Positions 1-6,080 of a stretch of 6,080 bases of DNA are shown here, piece after piece; positions within the stretch are counted from its first letter, which is position 1; each line of letters begins with the position of its first letter. The stretch covers positions 60,582 through 66,661 of the forward strand of contig PBEJ01000023.1 in NCBI GenBank assembly GCA_002719595.1, written 5' to 3'. This stretch comes from Verrucomicrobiales bacterium. Lineage in GTDB: Bacteria > Verrucomicrobiota > Verrucomicrobiia > Limisphaerales > UBA1100. The notes below the pieces were generated by a model. That model made no database searches and had not been told where the DNA came from. It saw only the letters and a list, made by a program, of their open reading frames with translations. The translations under genes and the position numbers were made by a program.

Positions 1-965
1 TGCAAATAGTCAGTGAAAATGAAGACTCGTTACTTGACCGTTCAGGTGACCTAGGCCGGCTACTGGCTGATTTAGAAAAGATGGATGATTGTGCTTCAAA
101 TCTAGTCGAACTCCATGAAGAGGCGCGCGCCAACTTACAGGAATTACAAACTGCACTCACTAGTTACGCCGATCACGTCGACATCGATCCAGCACAGCTC
201 ACGGCACTGGAAGAACGGGTAAATCTTGTACAATCACTCAAGCGCAAATACGGGGGAACCATCGAAGCGGTAAACAGTTTTGGTGAAGATGCTGCTCATA
301 AACTTAACATATTAGAGGATAGGGATGAGGAACTGGCTCGACTGAATACCAAACTCGAGAAGCTTGAAGCCAAACTCATTGAAACGGGGAAAAAACTCTC
401 CAGCCAACGTCAAAAACTCATTCCTAAGCTCACCAGGGCAGTCACCACACACTTAAATAACCTTGGCTTTGCCCAGAGCCAGCTGGATATCGCCATGACA
501 TCCACGGCTAGTGCCGCTGAAGCCAACAATACCGGGCTGGACACGATCGAATTTCAATTTGCTCCTAATCCGGGTGAGCCAGCACGGCCATTACGAGCCA
601 TTGCATCCTCGGGCGAATTGGCCCGGGTGATGTTGGCTCTTAAAACAGTATTGGCTGCTCAGGACTCGATACCAGTGCTTATTTTTGATGAGGTAGATGC
701 GAATGTGGGAGGTGAAACAGCACATGCTGTCGGCGAACGAATGCGGCAGATTGCCGAGCAAAGACAAGTGCTCTGTATTACCCACTTAGCACCCGTAGCC
801 GCAGTAGCACAAACACACTATGTGGTGAGTAAGTCTGTCATTGATGGCCGCACTGAATCCAATATTCAAAAACTGACAAATAACGATCGGGTGGATGAAA
901 TTGCGCGGATGTTGGGTGGAAAAGTTGGAGCAGCGCGCCAGCATGCCGAGGAATTGATGAAATAA
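1..965 (+). CDS. recN: DNA repair protein RecN, C-terminal part (5' end outside window)
   Basis: RecN is a cytoplasmic SMC-like ATPase that acts in recombinational repair of double-strand breaks. The frame is open from base 3 with no stop, giving about 320 residues; full RecN proteins are usually about 550, so the N-terminal half with the Walker A motif lies upstream. The ATG at base 81 is internal, not the start. Visible parts are a charged helical stretch typical of the coiled-coil arm (roughly 190-450), an ABC signature ASSGELARVMLALK (603-644), Walker B VLIFDEVD (675-698) with the following D-loop region NVGGE, and the H-loop CITH (774-785). The C-terminus (RMLGG...HAEELMK) also matches the family. 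The signature has Ser where most RecN proteins have the first Gly of SGGE. Stop TAA is at 963-965. The family call is firm; SOS control cannot be judged because the promoter is outside. Confidence 0.95.
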   Translation, partial: QIVSENEDSLLDRSGDLGRLLADLEKMDDCASNLVELHEEARANLQELQTALTSYADHVDIDPAQLTALEERVNLVQSLKRKYGGTIEAVNSFGEDAAHKLNILEDRDEELARLNTKLEKLEAKLIETGKKLSSQRQKLIPKLTRAVTTHLNNLGFAQSQLDIAMTSTASAAEANNTGLDTIEFQFAPNPGEPARPLRAIASSGELARVMLALKTVLAAQDSIPVLIFDEVDANVGGETAHAVGERMRQIAEQRQVLCITHLAPVAAVAQTHYVVSKSVIDGRTESNIQKLTNNDRVDEIARMLGGKVGAARQHAEELMK

Positions 966-998
966 CGCCCAGATTACGGCTAATAGTAACCCACAAGC

Positions 999-1026
999 TT
1001 GATTGCCCTGAGATTGGTCCTAAAAT
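999..1026 (+). promoter_or_regulatory. Possible sigma70-like promoter before the cytochrome gene
   Basis: TTGATT (999-1004, 4 of 6 to the -35 consensus) and TAAAAT (1021-1026, 5 of 6 to the -10 consensus) are separated by 16 bases in the 67-base gap after recN. If used, transcription would begin near 1033, on or next to the predicted ATG, so the message would be leaderless or use the ATG at 1048. There is no Shine-Dalgarno sequence before either ATG, which agrees with this. No hairpin-plus-T-run terminator for recN is seen in the gap, so read-through from recN is the alternative. Such matches are common by chance in AT-rich gaps. Confidence 0.3.
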
Positions 1027-1032
1027 GATTAC

Positions 1033-4000
1033 ATGATTGGTTTTCGCATGGTGTTAAGCTTGAGCCTAGGAGCAAGCTGGCTTGTTTCTGCTGCGCCAGT
1101 CACCTTCAACCGCGATATACGCCCAATTCTGGCAAAGAACTGCTTTTCCTGCCATGGGCAGGATGAAAAGAAACGCAAAGCAAAGCTGCGACTGGATCTA
1201 CCAGAAGGAGCACTAACCCCCGTAAAAGGAGCAGCGGCAATCGTCCCGGGCAACCTCGACCAGAGCGAGATGTGGATTCGCATCATTACCGACGATCCTG
1301 ATGAACTAATGCCCCCAGTGGATTCAAGAAAATCCTTAAGCGCCGAAGAAAAAGAAACTTTAAAGCTCTGGATTGAACAGGGCGCAAAGTATGAAAAACA
1401 TTGGGCCTTTATAAAACCAAAAAAACACAGAGTTCCAAAAGTAGCAGCCAATCCGATAGATGCTTTCTTACAGCAACGATTAACTAAAGAGGGATTAAAA
1501 CCCGCACCTGTGGCCAACCCAGAAACACTTGTACGCCGGATTCACCTAGATCTCACTGGCCTGCCGCCCTCTCTTAAGGAGGTTGATGAATTTCTTCGGG
1601 ATAAATCGTCCAATGCTGTTGAGAAACTCATTAATCAATTAATGAAACGCCAAACCTACGGTGAGCATATGGCTCGCTATTGGCTAGACTTGGCCCGTTA
1701 CGCAGACACACATGGCCTGCACCTTGATAATGAACGCTCCATGTGGCCTTACCGAGACTGGGTCATTCGTGCTTTTAACCAGAATCTTCCATTTGATGAA
1801 TTCACCCGATGGCAACTAGCAGGAGATCTGATACCCAAGCCCACCATGGATCAAAAAATTGCCTCTGGTTTCAACCGCTGCAACGTAAGCACCGGTGAAG
1901 GAGGTAGCATTACAGCAGAGTGGATATACCGCAATGCCGTTGACAGGACCTCAACGGCAGTAGAAGTTTGGATGGGCCTAACGGCCGGCTGTGCAGTGTG
2001 TCACGACCACAAATTTGATCCACTCTCCGCGAGAGAATATTACTCTATGTATTCCTTTTTTCATAGTGCGGCTGACCCGGCCCTTGATGGCAATAAAATC
2101 GACACTCCACCAGTCATAAAAGTACCACAGCCAGGAGATGAAGAGCGCTTGGCTGAATTGACCACTAAAATCAAGAAAGTGGATCAGCGTCTTGTTCAGG
2201 CAGTTGCCAAGATTGAATACACCGATCCTGCCGAGCTCAAGAACCCACCCAAACCGACCACCAAGGAAAAGGTATGGATTGAGGACGGTTTCCCCGCCAA
2301 AGCCACCCGGCAAGGCAACAAGGAATGGAAAACCGTGAGCAAGCCCGAACCGGTATTAAGCGGCTCTAAAGCATTCGTGCTGGAGGCAAACGGTTTAGAG
2401 CAACTGGTCATCGGTGGCGCCAATCCACCGTTGGTTGTCAAGAAAGGCATGAAACTATTCGCCCACGTTTACCTCGACACTCTCAATCCGCCCAAACAGA
2501 TCATGCTACAGTTTTACTCTGGAAATTGGGAGCAACGTGCTTACTGGGGAGAAAACAAAATCACATGGGGCAAAGAAGGCACTGCCAGCCGCCGCCGCAT
2601 TGGCGAACTACCTGAAACCGGCAAATGGGTACGGCTAGAAGTGGATGTTGCACAAGTTGGATTGAAGCCAGGCGCGAATATCAACGGCTGGGCCTACACC
2701 CACTTTGACGGCAAAGCATACTGGGATAAATCGGGAGCTGAGGTCACAACTGATCCAGCCAAAGATCCCGCACTATCTTGGAAAAGCTGGAAAGCTCAAA
2801 AGGAGACCGATCGTAACAAGGATCTTACCGATGCCCTGCGCAAGCGATTCAAAAGCAAGGATCCAGTGAAATGGTCTGAAACTGAGGAAGAGGAATTGCG
2901 GCAACATTGGCTGTCAAACACATATGCTGGAGCAAAAGAAGCACTCGGACCCATCAAAGCTGAAAAAACTAAACTAATAGCTGAACAGGAAACTATCCGC
3001 AAGAACACAGCCGTCACCTTTATCATGGCTGATCTACCCAAACCGCGTCAAAGCCACGTAATGATCCGCGGTCAATATAATCTCCCGGGCGAAAAGGTTA
3101 ACCGAAATGTTCCCGCTTTTTTACCCCCCTTACCAACCAAGCCAAAGAATCGTGATTATAATCGGCTTGATTTTGCCAATTGGCTGGTTGATGGCCAACA
3201 CCCACTAACGGCACGTGTTGCCGTTAATCGCATCTGGCAGCAATTCTTTGGCGTCGGCCTAGTTAAAACCAGCGCGGACTTCGGCACACAAGGCGAACTA
3301 CCCAGCCATCCTGAGTTGCTGGATTGGTTAGCCTTACAATTTGCTGAGGATGGATGGGATATACAGCAGTTGATATCTCGCATCATGACCAGCCACGCCT
3401 ACCAACAAAGCTCAACGGTGAATCGCTCGCTTTTAGAGATAGATCCAGAAAACCGACTCCTTGCTCGCGGCCCACGACACCGTTTGGATGCGGAAATACT
3501 CAGGGATCAAGCACTATACTTAAGCGGACTCATGGTCAATAAAGTTGGTGGTCGAGGAGTAATGCCTTATCAGCCTCCCAACATATGGGAACCAGTCGGG
3601 TTTGCTTCCAGTAATACTCGTAACTACAAACAAGGCAAGGGTGAGGATCTCTATCGACGCAGTATCTACACTTTTCTCAAACGGACAGCCCCCGCTCCCT
3701 TTATGGCTAGCTTTGATGCCCCCAACCGTGAGCAGAGCTGCTCAGTTCGTGGCCGCACCAACACCCCAATGCAGGCTCTACAGTTAATGAACGACATTCA
3801 GCACGTGGAAGCAGCTCGAAATTTAGCTCAACGGATAATTGAGGAAAGCGGCAAAAAAGAAAATGAGCGCATTAAATGGGCGTGGCGGGTAGTAACTTCG
3901 CGCTGGCCGACAAAAGAAGAGGCTCAGATTCTCCAAACAACATTAAACAAATATTATGCACGTTTTAAACAAGACCAGGAATCGGCCAAAAAGCTAATCG

Positions 4001-4110
4001 ATTTTGGGGAGAGTAAACCTGACCCCAACCTTAGGACTGAAGAACTCGCAGCGTGGACTTTAATAGCCAACCTGCTCCTGAACCTCGACGAAGTGGTAAA
4101 CAAGAACTGA
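1033..4110 (+). CDS. Secreted PSCyt1-DUF1549-DUF1553 cytochrome c-type protein
   Basis: This is a 1025-residue member of the planctomycete-type cytochrome family. Residues 1-20 look like a short Sec signal peptide (hydrophobic [14 protein letters not shown], cleavage probably after VSA). A PSCyt1 cytochrome c domain follows: heme-binding CFSCH at 37-41 and a candidate distal Met ligand in LMPP (Met93). DUF1549/PSCyt2 spans about 141-345, with [12 protein letters not shown] and a second CxxCH (CAVCH, 320-324) followed by DHKFDP. A charged helical linker (about 369-396) leads to a beta-rich insertion (about 417-570), then DUF1553/PSD1 from about 708 to the end, including [16 protein letters not shown] (894-900) and [14 protein letters not shown]. 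The protein probably works outside the cytoplasmic membrane and may carry one or two covalent hemes; substrate and reaction are unknown. The start at 1033 gives a fuller signal peptide; ATG 1048 is an in-frame alternative. It is followed after five bases by a DUF1501 gene, its usual partner, so an operon is likely. Confidence 0.93.
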   Translation: MIGFRMVLSLSLGASWLVSAAPVTFNRDIRPILAKNCFSCHGQDEKKRKAKLRLDLPEGALTPVKGAAAIVPGNLDQSEMWIRIITDDPDELMPPVDSRKSLSAEEKETLKLWIEQGAKYEKHWAFIKPKKHRVPKVAANPIDAFLQQRLTKEGLKPAPVANPETLVRRIHLDLTGLPPSLKEVDEFLRDKSSNAVEKLINQLMKRQTYGEHMARYWLDLARYADTHGLHLDNERSMWPYRDWVIRAFNQNLPFDEFTRWQLAGDLIPKPTMDQKIASGFNRCNVSTGEGGSITAEWIYRNAVDRTSTAVEVWMGLTAGCAVCHDHKFDPLSAREYYSMYSFFHSAADPALDGNKIDTPPVIKVPQPGDEERLAELTTKIKKVDQRLVQAVAKIEYTDPAELKNPPKPTTKEKVWIEDGFPAKATRQGNKEWKTVSKPEPVLSGSKAFVLEANGLEQLVIGGANPPLVVKKGMKLFAHVYLDTLNPPKQIMLQFYSGNWEQRAYWGENKITWGKEGTASRRRIGELPETGKWVRLEVDVAQVGLKPGANINGWAYTHFDGKAYWDKSGAEVTTDPAKDPALSWKSWKAQKETDRNKDLTDALRKRFKSKDPVKWSETEEEELRQHWLSNTYAGAKEALGPIKAEKTKLIAEQETIRKNTAVTFIMADLPKPRQSHVMIRGQYNLPGEKVNRNVPAFLPPLPTKPKNRDYNRLDFANWLVDGQHPLTARVAVNRIWQQFFGVGLVKTSADFGTQGELPSHPELLDWLALQFAEDGWDIQQLISRIMTSHAYQQSSTVNRSLLEIDPENRLLARGPRHRLDAEILRDQALYLSGLMVNKVGGRGVMPYQPPNIWEPVGFASSNTRNYKQGKGEDLYRRSIYTFLKRTAPAPFMASFDAPNREQSCSVRGRTNTPMQALQLMNDIQHVEAARNLAQRIIEESGKKENERIKWAWRVVTSRWPTKEEAQILQTTLNKYYARFKQDQESAKKLIDFGESKPDPNLRTEELAAWTLIANLLLNLDEVVNKN

Positions 4111-4115
4111 CTAAT

Positions 4116-5579
4116 ATGAACCCAGCACTCGAATATCACCAACTTCAAAATCGACGTCAGTTTTTCCGAGGTGCCGGCCTCAAAGTGGGCGGCATTGCCC
4201 TCGCACAACTCTTGAGCCAACGGGCCCTAGCCGCCGAGCCTGCAGTCACCGGCAACATACATCCTGCATTACCAGATCTCCCTCACTTTGCTCCCAAAGC
4301 AAAGAATCTAATTTATCTGCACATGAATGGAGCCCCGGCTCAACTGGACCTTTTTGACTACAAGCCCGGGCTCACAAAATACTTTGACCAGGAACTACCA
4401 GATTCGATTCGTAACGGCCAACGCATCACCACCATGACCAGTGGCCAAAAGCGCTTTCCGGTGGCACCCAGCAAATTTGCCTTTGAACGATGCGGCAAAT
4501 CCGGCATCGAGATGAGCGAGCTGGTTCCACACATGAAGGGAATCGCCGACAACATAACTATGATTCGCTCAGTGTTTACTGAAGCCATTAATCATGATCC
4601 TGCTTGCACTTTTGCTATGACCGGCAGTGAAGTGCCCGGCAAACCCAGCTTGGGCTCCTGGCTTAGCTATGGTTTGGGTAGTGAGAGTCAAAATCTTCCA
4701 GCGTTTGTTGTGTTCACCCCAACAGTAAAAAACCCGAGTCAGGCGCTTTTCACGCGCATGTGGACCAGCGGTTTTTTGCCTTCAAAATATGATGGAGTAA
4801 AGCTGCGTAGCGCTGGAGATCCGGTTTTATATGTGAAAAATCCACCGGGCGTAAAACCAACTGATCGGCGCAACATGCTTGATGCTCTGGGTAAACTTAA
4901 CCAAAAAACCTTTGAGCGTTTTGGAGATCCAGAAACCCAAACTCGGATTGCCCAGTATGAAATGGCCTTTCGTATGCAGACCAGTGTTCCGGAACTAACC
5001 GACCTCGGAAAAGAAACCAAGACGACACTGGAAATGTATGGACCAAACGCACAAAAACCCGGCACCTACGCTAATTCAGCCTTACTGGCCCGTCGCTTAG
5101 TAGAAAGAGGTGTGCGAACCGTCCAGATTCTGCACCGTGGTTGGGACCAGCACGGTTCATTGCCCAAACAAATTAAAGAACAATGCACGGATGTAGACCA
5201 GCCGACAGCCGCACTTATCAAGGATCTCAAACAACGAGGCATGCTTGATGACACACTGGTTGTCTTTGGAGGTGAATTTGGTCGCACCGTCTATTGCCAA
5301 GGAAAGTTAACACGAGAGAATTACGGACGTGACCATCACCCGAGAAACTTTTGCATGTGGCTGGCCGGTGGCGGTATCAAAACTGGTATGACCTATGGTG
5401 AAACCGATGATTTTAGTTATAACATTACACGTGACCCAGTTCACTTAAACGAGCTCAACGCTACGATCCTGCGTTGTATGGGCATTGATAACCACCGGTT
5501 CACCTTTCCTTTTCAGGGGCTGGATCAAAGGCTCACAGGAGTAGAGGAAGTCAATCCTATAGAGGCAATACTAGCCTAA
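4116..5579 (+). CDS. Tat-exported DUF1501 family protein
   Basis: This is a 487-residue DUF1501 protein, a family related in fold to the alkaline phosphatase/sulfatase superfamily; no enzymatic activity is established for this type. The N-terminus has a twin-arginine signal, [10 protein letters not shown] (residues 12-21), a modest hydrophobic stretch (GGIALAQLL) and a likely cleavage site after ALA (37-39), so export is folded via Tat. Family landmarks are [13 protein letters not shown] (69-81), NHDP (159-162), WDQHG (343-347), GGEFGRT (385-391) and GRDHHP (404-409); the Asp and His residues are candidate metal ligands by analogy with the superfamily. No sulfatase CxPxR maturation motif is seen. 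The start at 4116 was chosen because it lies just past the preceding stop and places the Tat motif normally; an in-frame ATG at 4053 would add 21 residues inside the upstream gene. There is no clear ribosome binding site, so translational coupling to the preceding gene is plausible. It ends in an overlap with the convergent downstream gene. Confidence 0.93.
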   Translation: MNPALEYHQLQNRRQFFRGAGLKVGGIALAQLLSQRALAAEPAVTGNIHPALPDLPHFAPKAKNLIYLHMNGAPAQLDLFDYKPGLTKYFDQELPDSIRNGQRITTMTSGQKRFPVAPSKFAFERCGKSGIEMSELVPHMKGIADNITMIRSVFTEAINHDPACTFAMTGSEVPGKPSLGSWLSYGLGSESQNLPAFVVFTPTVKNPSQALFTRMWTSGFLPSKYDGVKLRSAGDPVLYVKNPPGVKPTDRRNMLDALGKLNQKTFERFGDPETQTRIAQYEMAFRMQTSVPELTDLGKETKTTLEMYGPNAQKPGTYANSALLARRLVERGVRTVQILHRGWDQHGSLPKQIKEQCTDVDQPTAALIKDLKQRGMLDDTLVVFGGEFGRTVYCQGKLTRENYGRDHHPRNFCMWLAGGGIKTGMTYGETDDFSYNITRDPVHLNELNATILRCMGIDNHRFTFPFQGLDQRLTGVEEVNPIEAILA

Positions 5580-5794
5580 AGTTCATCCTCACTATCTCCA
5601 AAAAATAGCTCGTAAGCCCGATCATAGTCCGATTCAGGCACAAACACTTTCACTGGCCGACTAAATTCATCCTCACCTTCAGGGATAGGCTCAATCATTT
5701 CCTCTTTTGCGTCGATTTCGTGCTTTTCCAGCATCACGACCAATAGCTCCGCATCATTAACCGGACACGTGTGAAATAACTTCATCCCTTCCAT
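5576..5794 (-). CDS. Small DUF2007-type (putative signal-transducing) protein
   Basis: A 72-residue acidic protein, beginning [18 protein letters not shown] from ATG at 5794. It resembles the DUF2007 family, short cytoplasmic proteins with a ferredoxin-like alpha-beta fold: an initial strand (KLFHTC), a helix with the characteristic xxEAELLxxxLExxGI-like pattern (here [16 protein letters not shown]), a strand near [10 protein letters not shown] and a final helix [10 protein letters not shown]. The family is labelled putative signal transducer but its role is unproven. There is no signal peptide or membrane segment. The start is uncertain: ATG 5785 (69 residues) begins exactly at the first predicted strand, while TTG 5812 (78 residues) falls inside a palindrome and is less likely. 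A GGAAGG sequence lies only one base before ATG 5785, too close for a normal ribosome binding site. Its stop overlaps that of the DUF1501 gene, and it is divergent from the isomerase-like gene. Confidence 0.78.
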   Translation of the reverse strand: MEGMKLFHTCPVNDAELLVVMLEKHEIDAKEEMIEPIPEGEDEFSRPVKVFVPESDYDRAYELFFGDSEDEL

Positions 5795-5807
5795 AACAAA
5801 ATGACTC

Positions 5808-5820
5808 GACAAACTTTGTC
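5808..5820. promoter_or_regulatory. Perfect 13-base palindrome in divergent intergenic region
   Basis: GACAAA-C-TTTGTC is a perfect inverted repeat with a one-base centre. It sits within the 47-base gap between the minus-strand DUF2007-type gene and the plus-strand isomerase-like gene, 22 bases before the latter's ATG and 13 bases before the former's ATG. Its location and symmetry suit a dimeric regulator site, but no regulator family can be named. As RNA it could form a stem of only five pairs with a three-base loop and has no T-run, so it does not look like a terminator. No clear -35/-10 pair was recognised in the gap on either strand. Confidence 0.35.
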
Positions 5821-5841
5821 TTAAACGGCGGGATGTGCCAG

Positions 5842-6080
5842 ATGAAATTTGGTATTTGCAACGAAATTTTTGAAGGATGGTCTATGGAGGACACCATGGA
5901 ATACGTCGCCAAGACTGGTTATGACTGCCTAGAGATTGCCCCTTTCACAATATCAAACTATGTAACTGATATCACTGCCGCCCAGAGGCAGAACGTCAAG
6001 GATCTTGCTGCAAAGCATAATATCGAGATTTCCGGCATCCACTGGGTGCTGGTGAAAGCTGAAGGCATGCACATGACCCA
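5842..6080 (+). CDS. Sugar phosphate isomerase/epimerase-like TIM-barrel protein, N-terminal part
   Basis: The frame is open from ATG 5842 to the window edge (79 codons plus two bases), so the 3' end is missing; relatives usually have about 260-300 residues. The N-terminus fits the xylose isomerase-like TIM-barrel (AP endonuclease 2) superfamily: first strand MKFGICNEIF, helix SMEDTMEYVAKTGYD, second strand CLEIAPF with the conserved Glu31, helix AAQRQNVKDLAAKHN, and third strand EISGIHWVL with His67, followed by VKAEGMHMT. Many relatives isomerise or epimerise sugars or sugar acids in the cytoplasm using a divalent metal; the metal ligands expected later in the barrel are not visible, so substrate and activity are open. 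There is no signal peptide. An in-frame ATG at 5833 would add three residues (MCQ), but GGCGGG lies directly before it. A GGG about nine bases before ATG 5842 may serve as a weak ribosome binding site. Confidence 0.85.
   Translation, partial: MKFGICNEIFEGWSMEDTMEYVAKTGYDCLEIAPFTISNYVTDITAAQRQNVKDLAAKHNIEISGIHWVLVKAEGMHMT

Noticed and set aside
966..1032. Possible rho-independent terminator after recN
   Set aside because: No GC-rich stem followed by a T-run could be found in the gap.
995..1063. Direct repeat AAGCTTGA at 995-1002 and 1056-1063
   Set aside because: Only eight bases with a 61-base offset, one copy lying inside coding sequence; no third copy or flanking structure, so chance is the simplest explanation.
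1029..1517. 162-codon minus-strand ORF opposite the start of the cytochrome gene
   Set aside because: It is wholly antisense to the signal peptide and PSCyt1 domain of a clearly recognised gene, its translation matches no family I know, and no ribosome binding site is evident.
1978..2450. Two overlapping minus-strand ORFs inside the cytochrome gene
   Set aside because: They lie opposite conserved DUF1549 and insertion-domain coding sequence and overlap one another; the translations are low-complexity shadows without domain-like patterns.
3354..3787. Two short plus-strand ORFs in another frame within the DUF1553 region
   Set aside because: The main frame is continuous and carries conserved motifs throughout, so these are neither frameshift fragments nor separate genes.
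4053..4115. Upstream ATG at 4053 as start of the DUF1501 gene
   Set aside because: It would overlap the preceding gene by 58 bases and put 21 polar residues before a Tat signal that is well placed from ATG 4116.
4739..5065. 108-codon minus-strand ORF within the DUF1501 gene
   Set aside because: It is antisense to a well-supported coding region and has no recognisable protein features.
5795..5812. TTG 5812 as start of the small minus-strand gene
   Set aside because: The codon lies inside the palindrome, has no ribosome binding site, and the added six residues extend beyond the usual family N-terminus.

Overview
The window looks like chromosomal DNA from the Planctomycetes-Verrucomicrobia side of the PVC group, most likely a free-living (perhaps marine or sediment) verrucomicrobial lineage. 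The main evidence is the central gene pair: a secreted PSCyt1-DUF1549-DUF1553 cytochrome followed five bases later by a Tat-exported DUF1501 protein. This arrangement is abundant in those phyla and rare elsewhere. Base composition is moderate, strong Shine-Dalgarno sequences are missing before most starts, and nothing suggests a recent mobile element, phage or CRISPR locus.

Layout. Bases 1-965 hold the 3' part of recN (DNA repair ATPase), whose start lies upstream of the window. A 67-base gap carries a weak sigma70-like promoter candidate placed almost on the next start codon. Bases 1033-4110 encode the large cytochrome-type protein, and 4116-5579 the DUF1501 protein; the two are almost certainly co-transcribed. 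A small minus-strand gene (5576-5794) for a DUF2007-type protein converges on the DUF1501 gene so tightly that their stop codons overlap. A 47-base divergent gap, holding a perfect 13-base palindrome, separates it from the start of a plus-strand TIM-barrel sugar phosphate isomerase/epimerase-like gene (5842 to the window end, incomplete).

How the genes may work together. The cytochrome and DUF1501 proteins are both exported, by Sec and Tat respectively, and probably act together outside the cytoplasm. The chemistry of this family pair is not established; links to polysaccharide or sulfated-sugar use are inferred from the usual genomic company of these families. The downstream isomerase/epimerase-like gene fits loosely with carbohydrate metabolism but belongs to a different transcription unit. 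recN is a housekeeping neighbour with no evident functional link.

The strongest candidate for undescribed biology is the cytochrome/DUF1501 pair: an apparent two-CxxCH protein with an inserted beta-rich domain, beside a phosphatase-superfamily-like Tat partner. No wholly new system can be claimed from this sequence alone.
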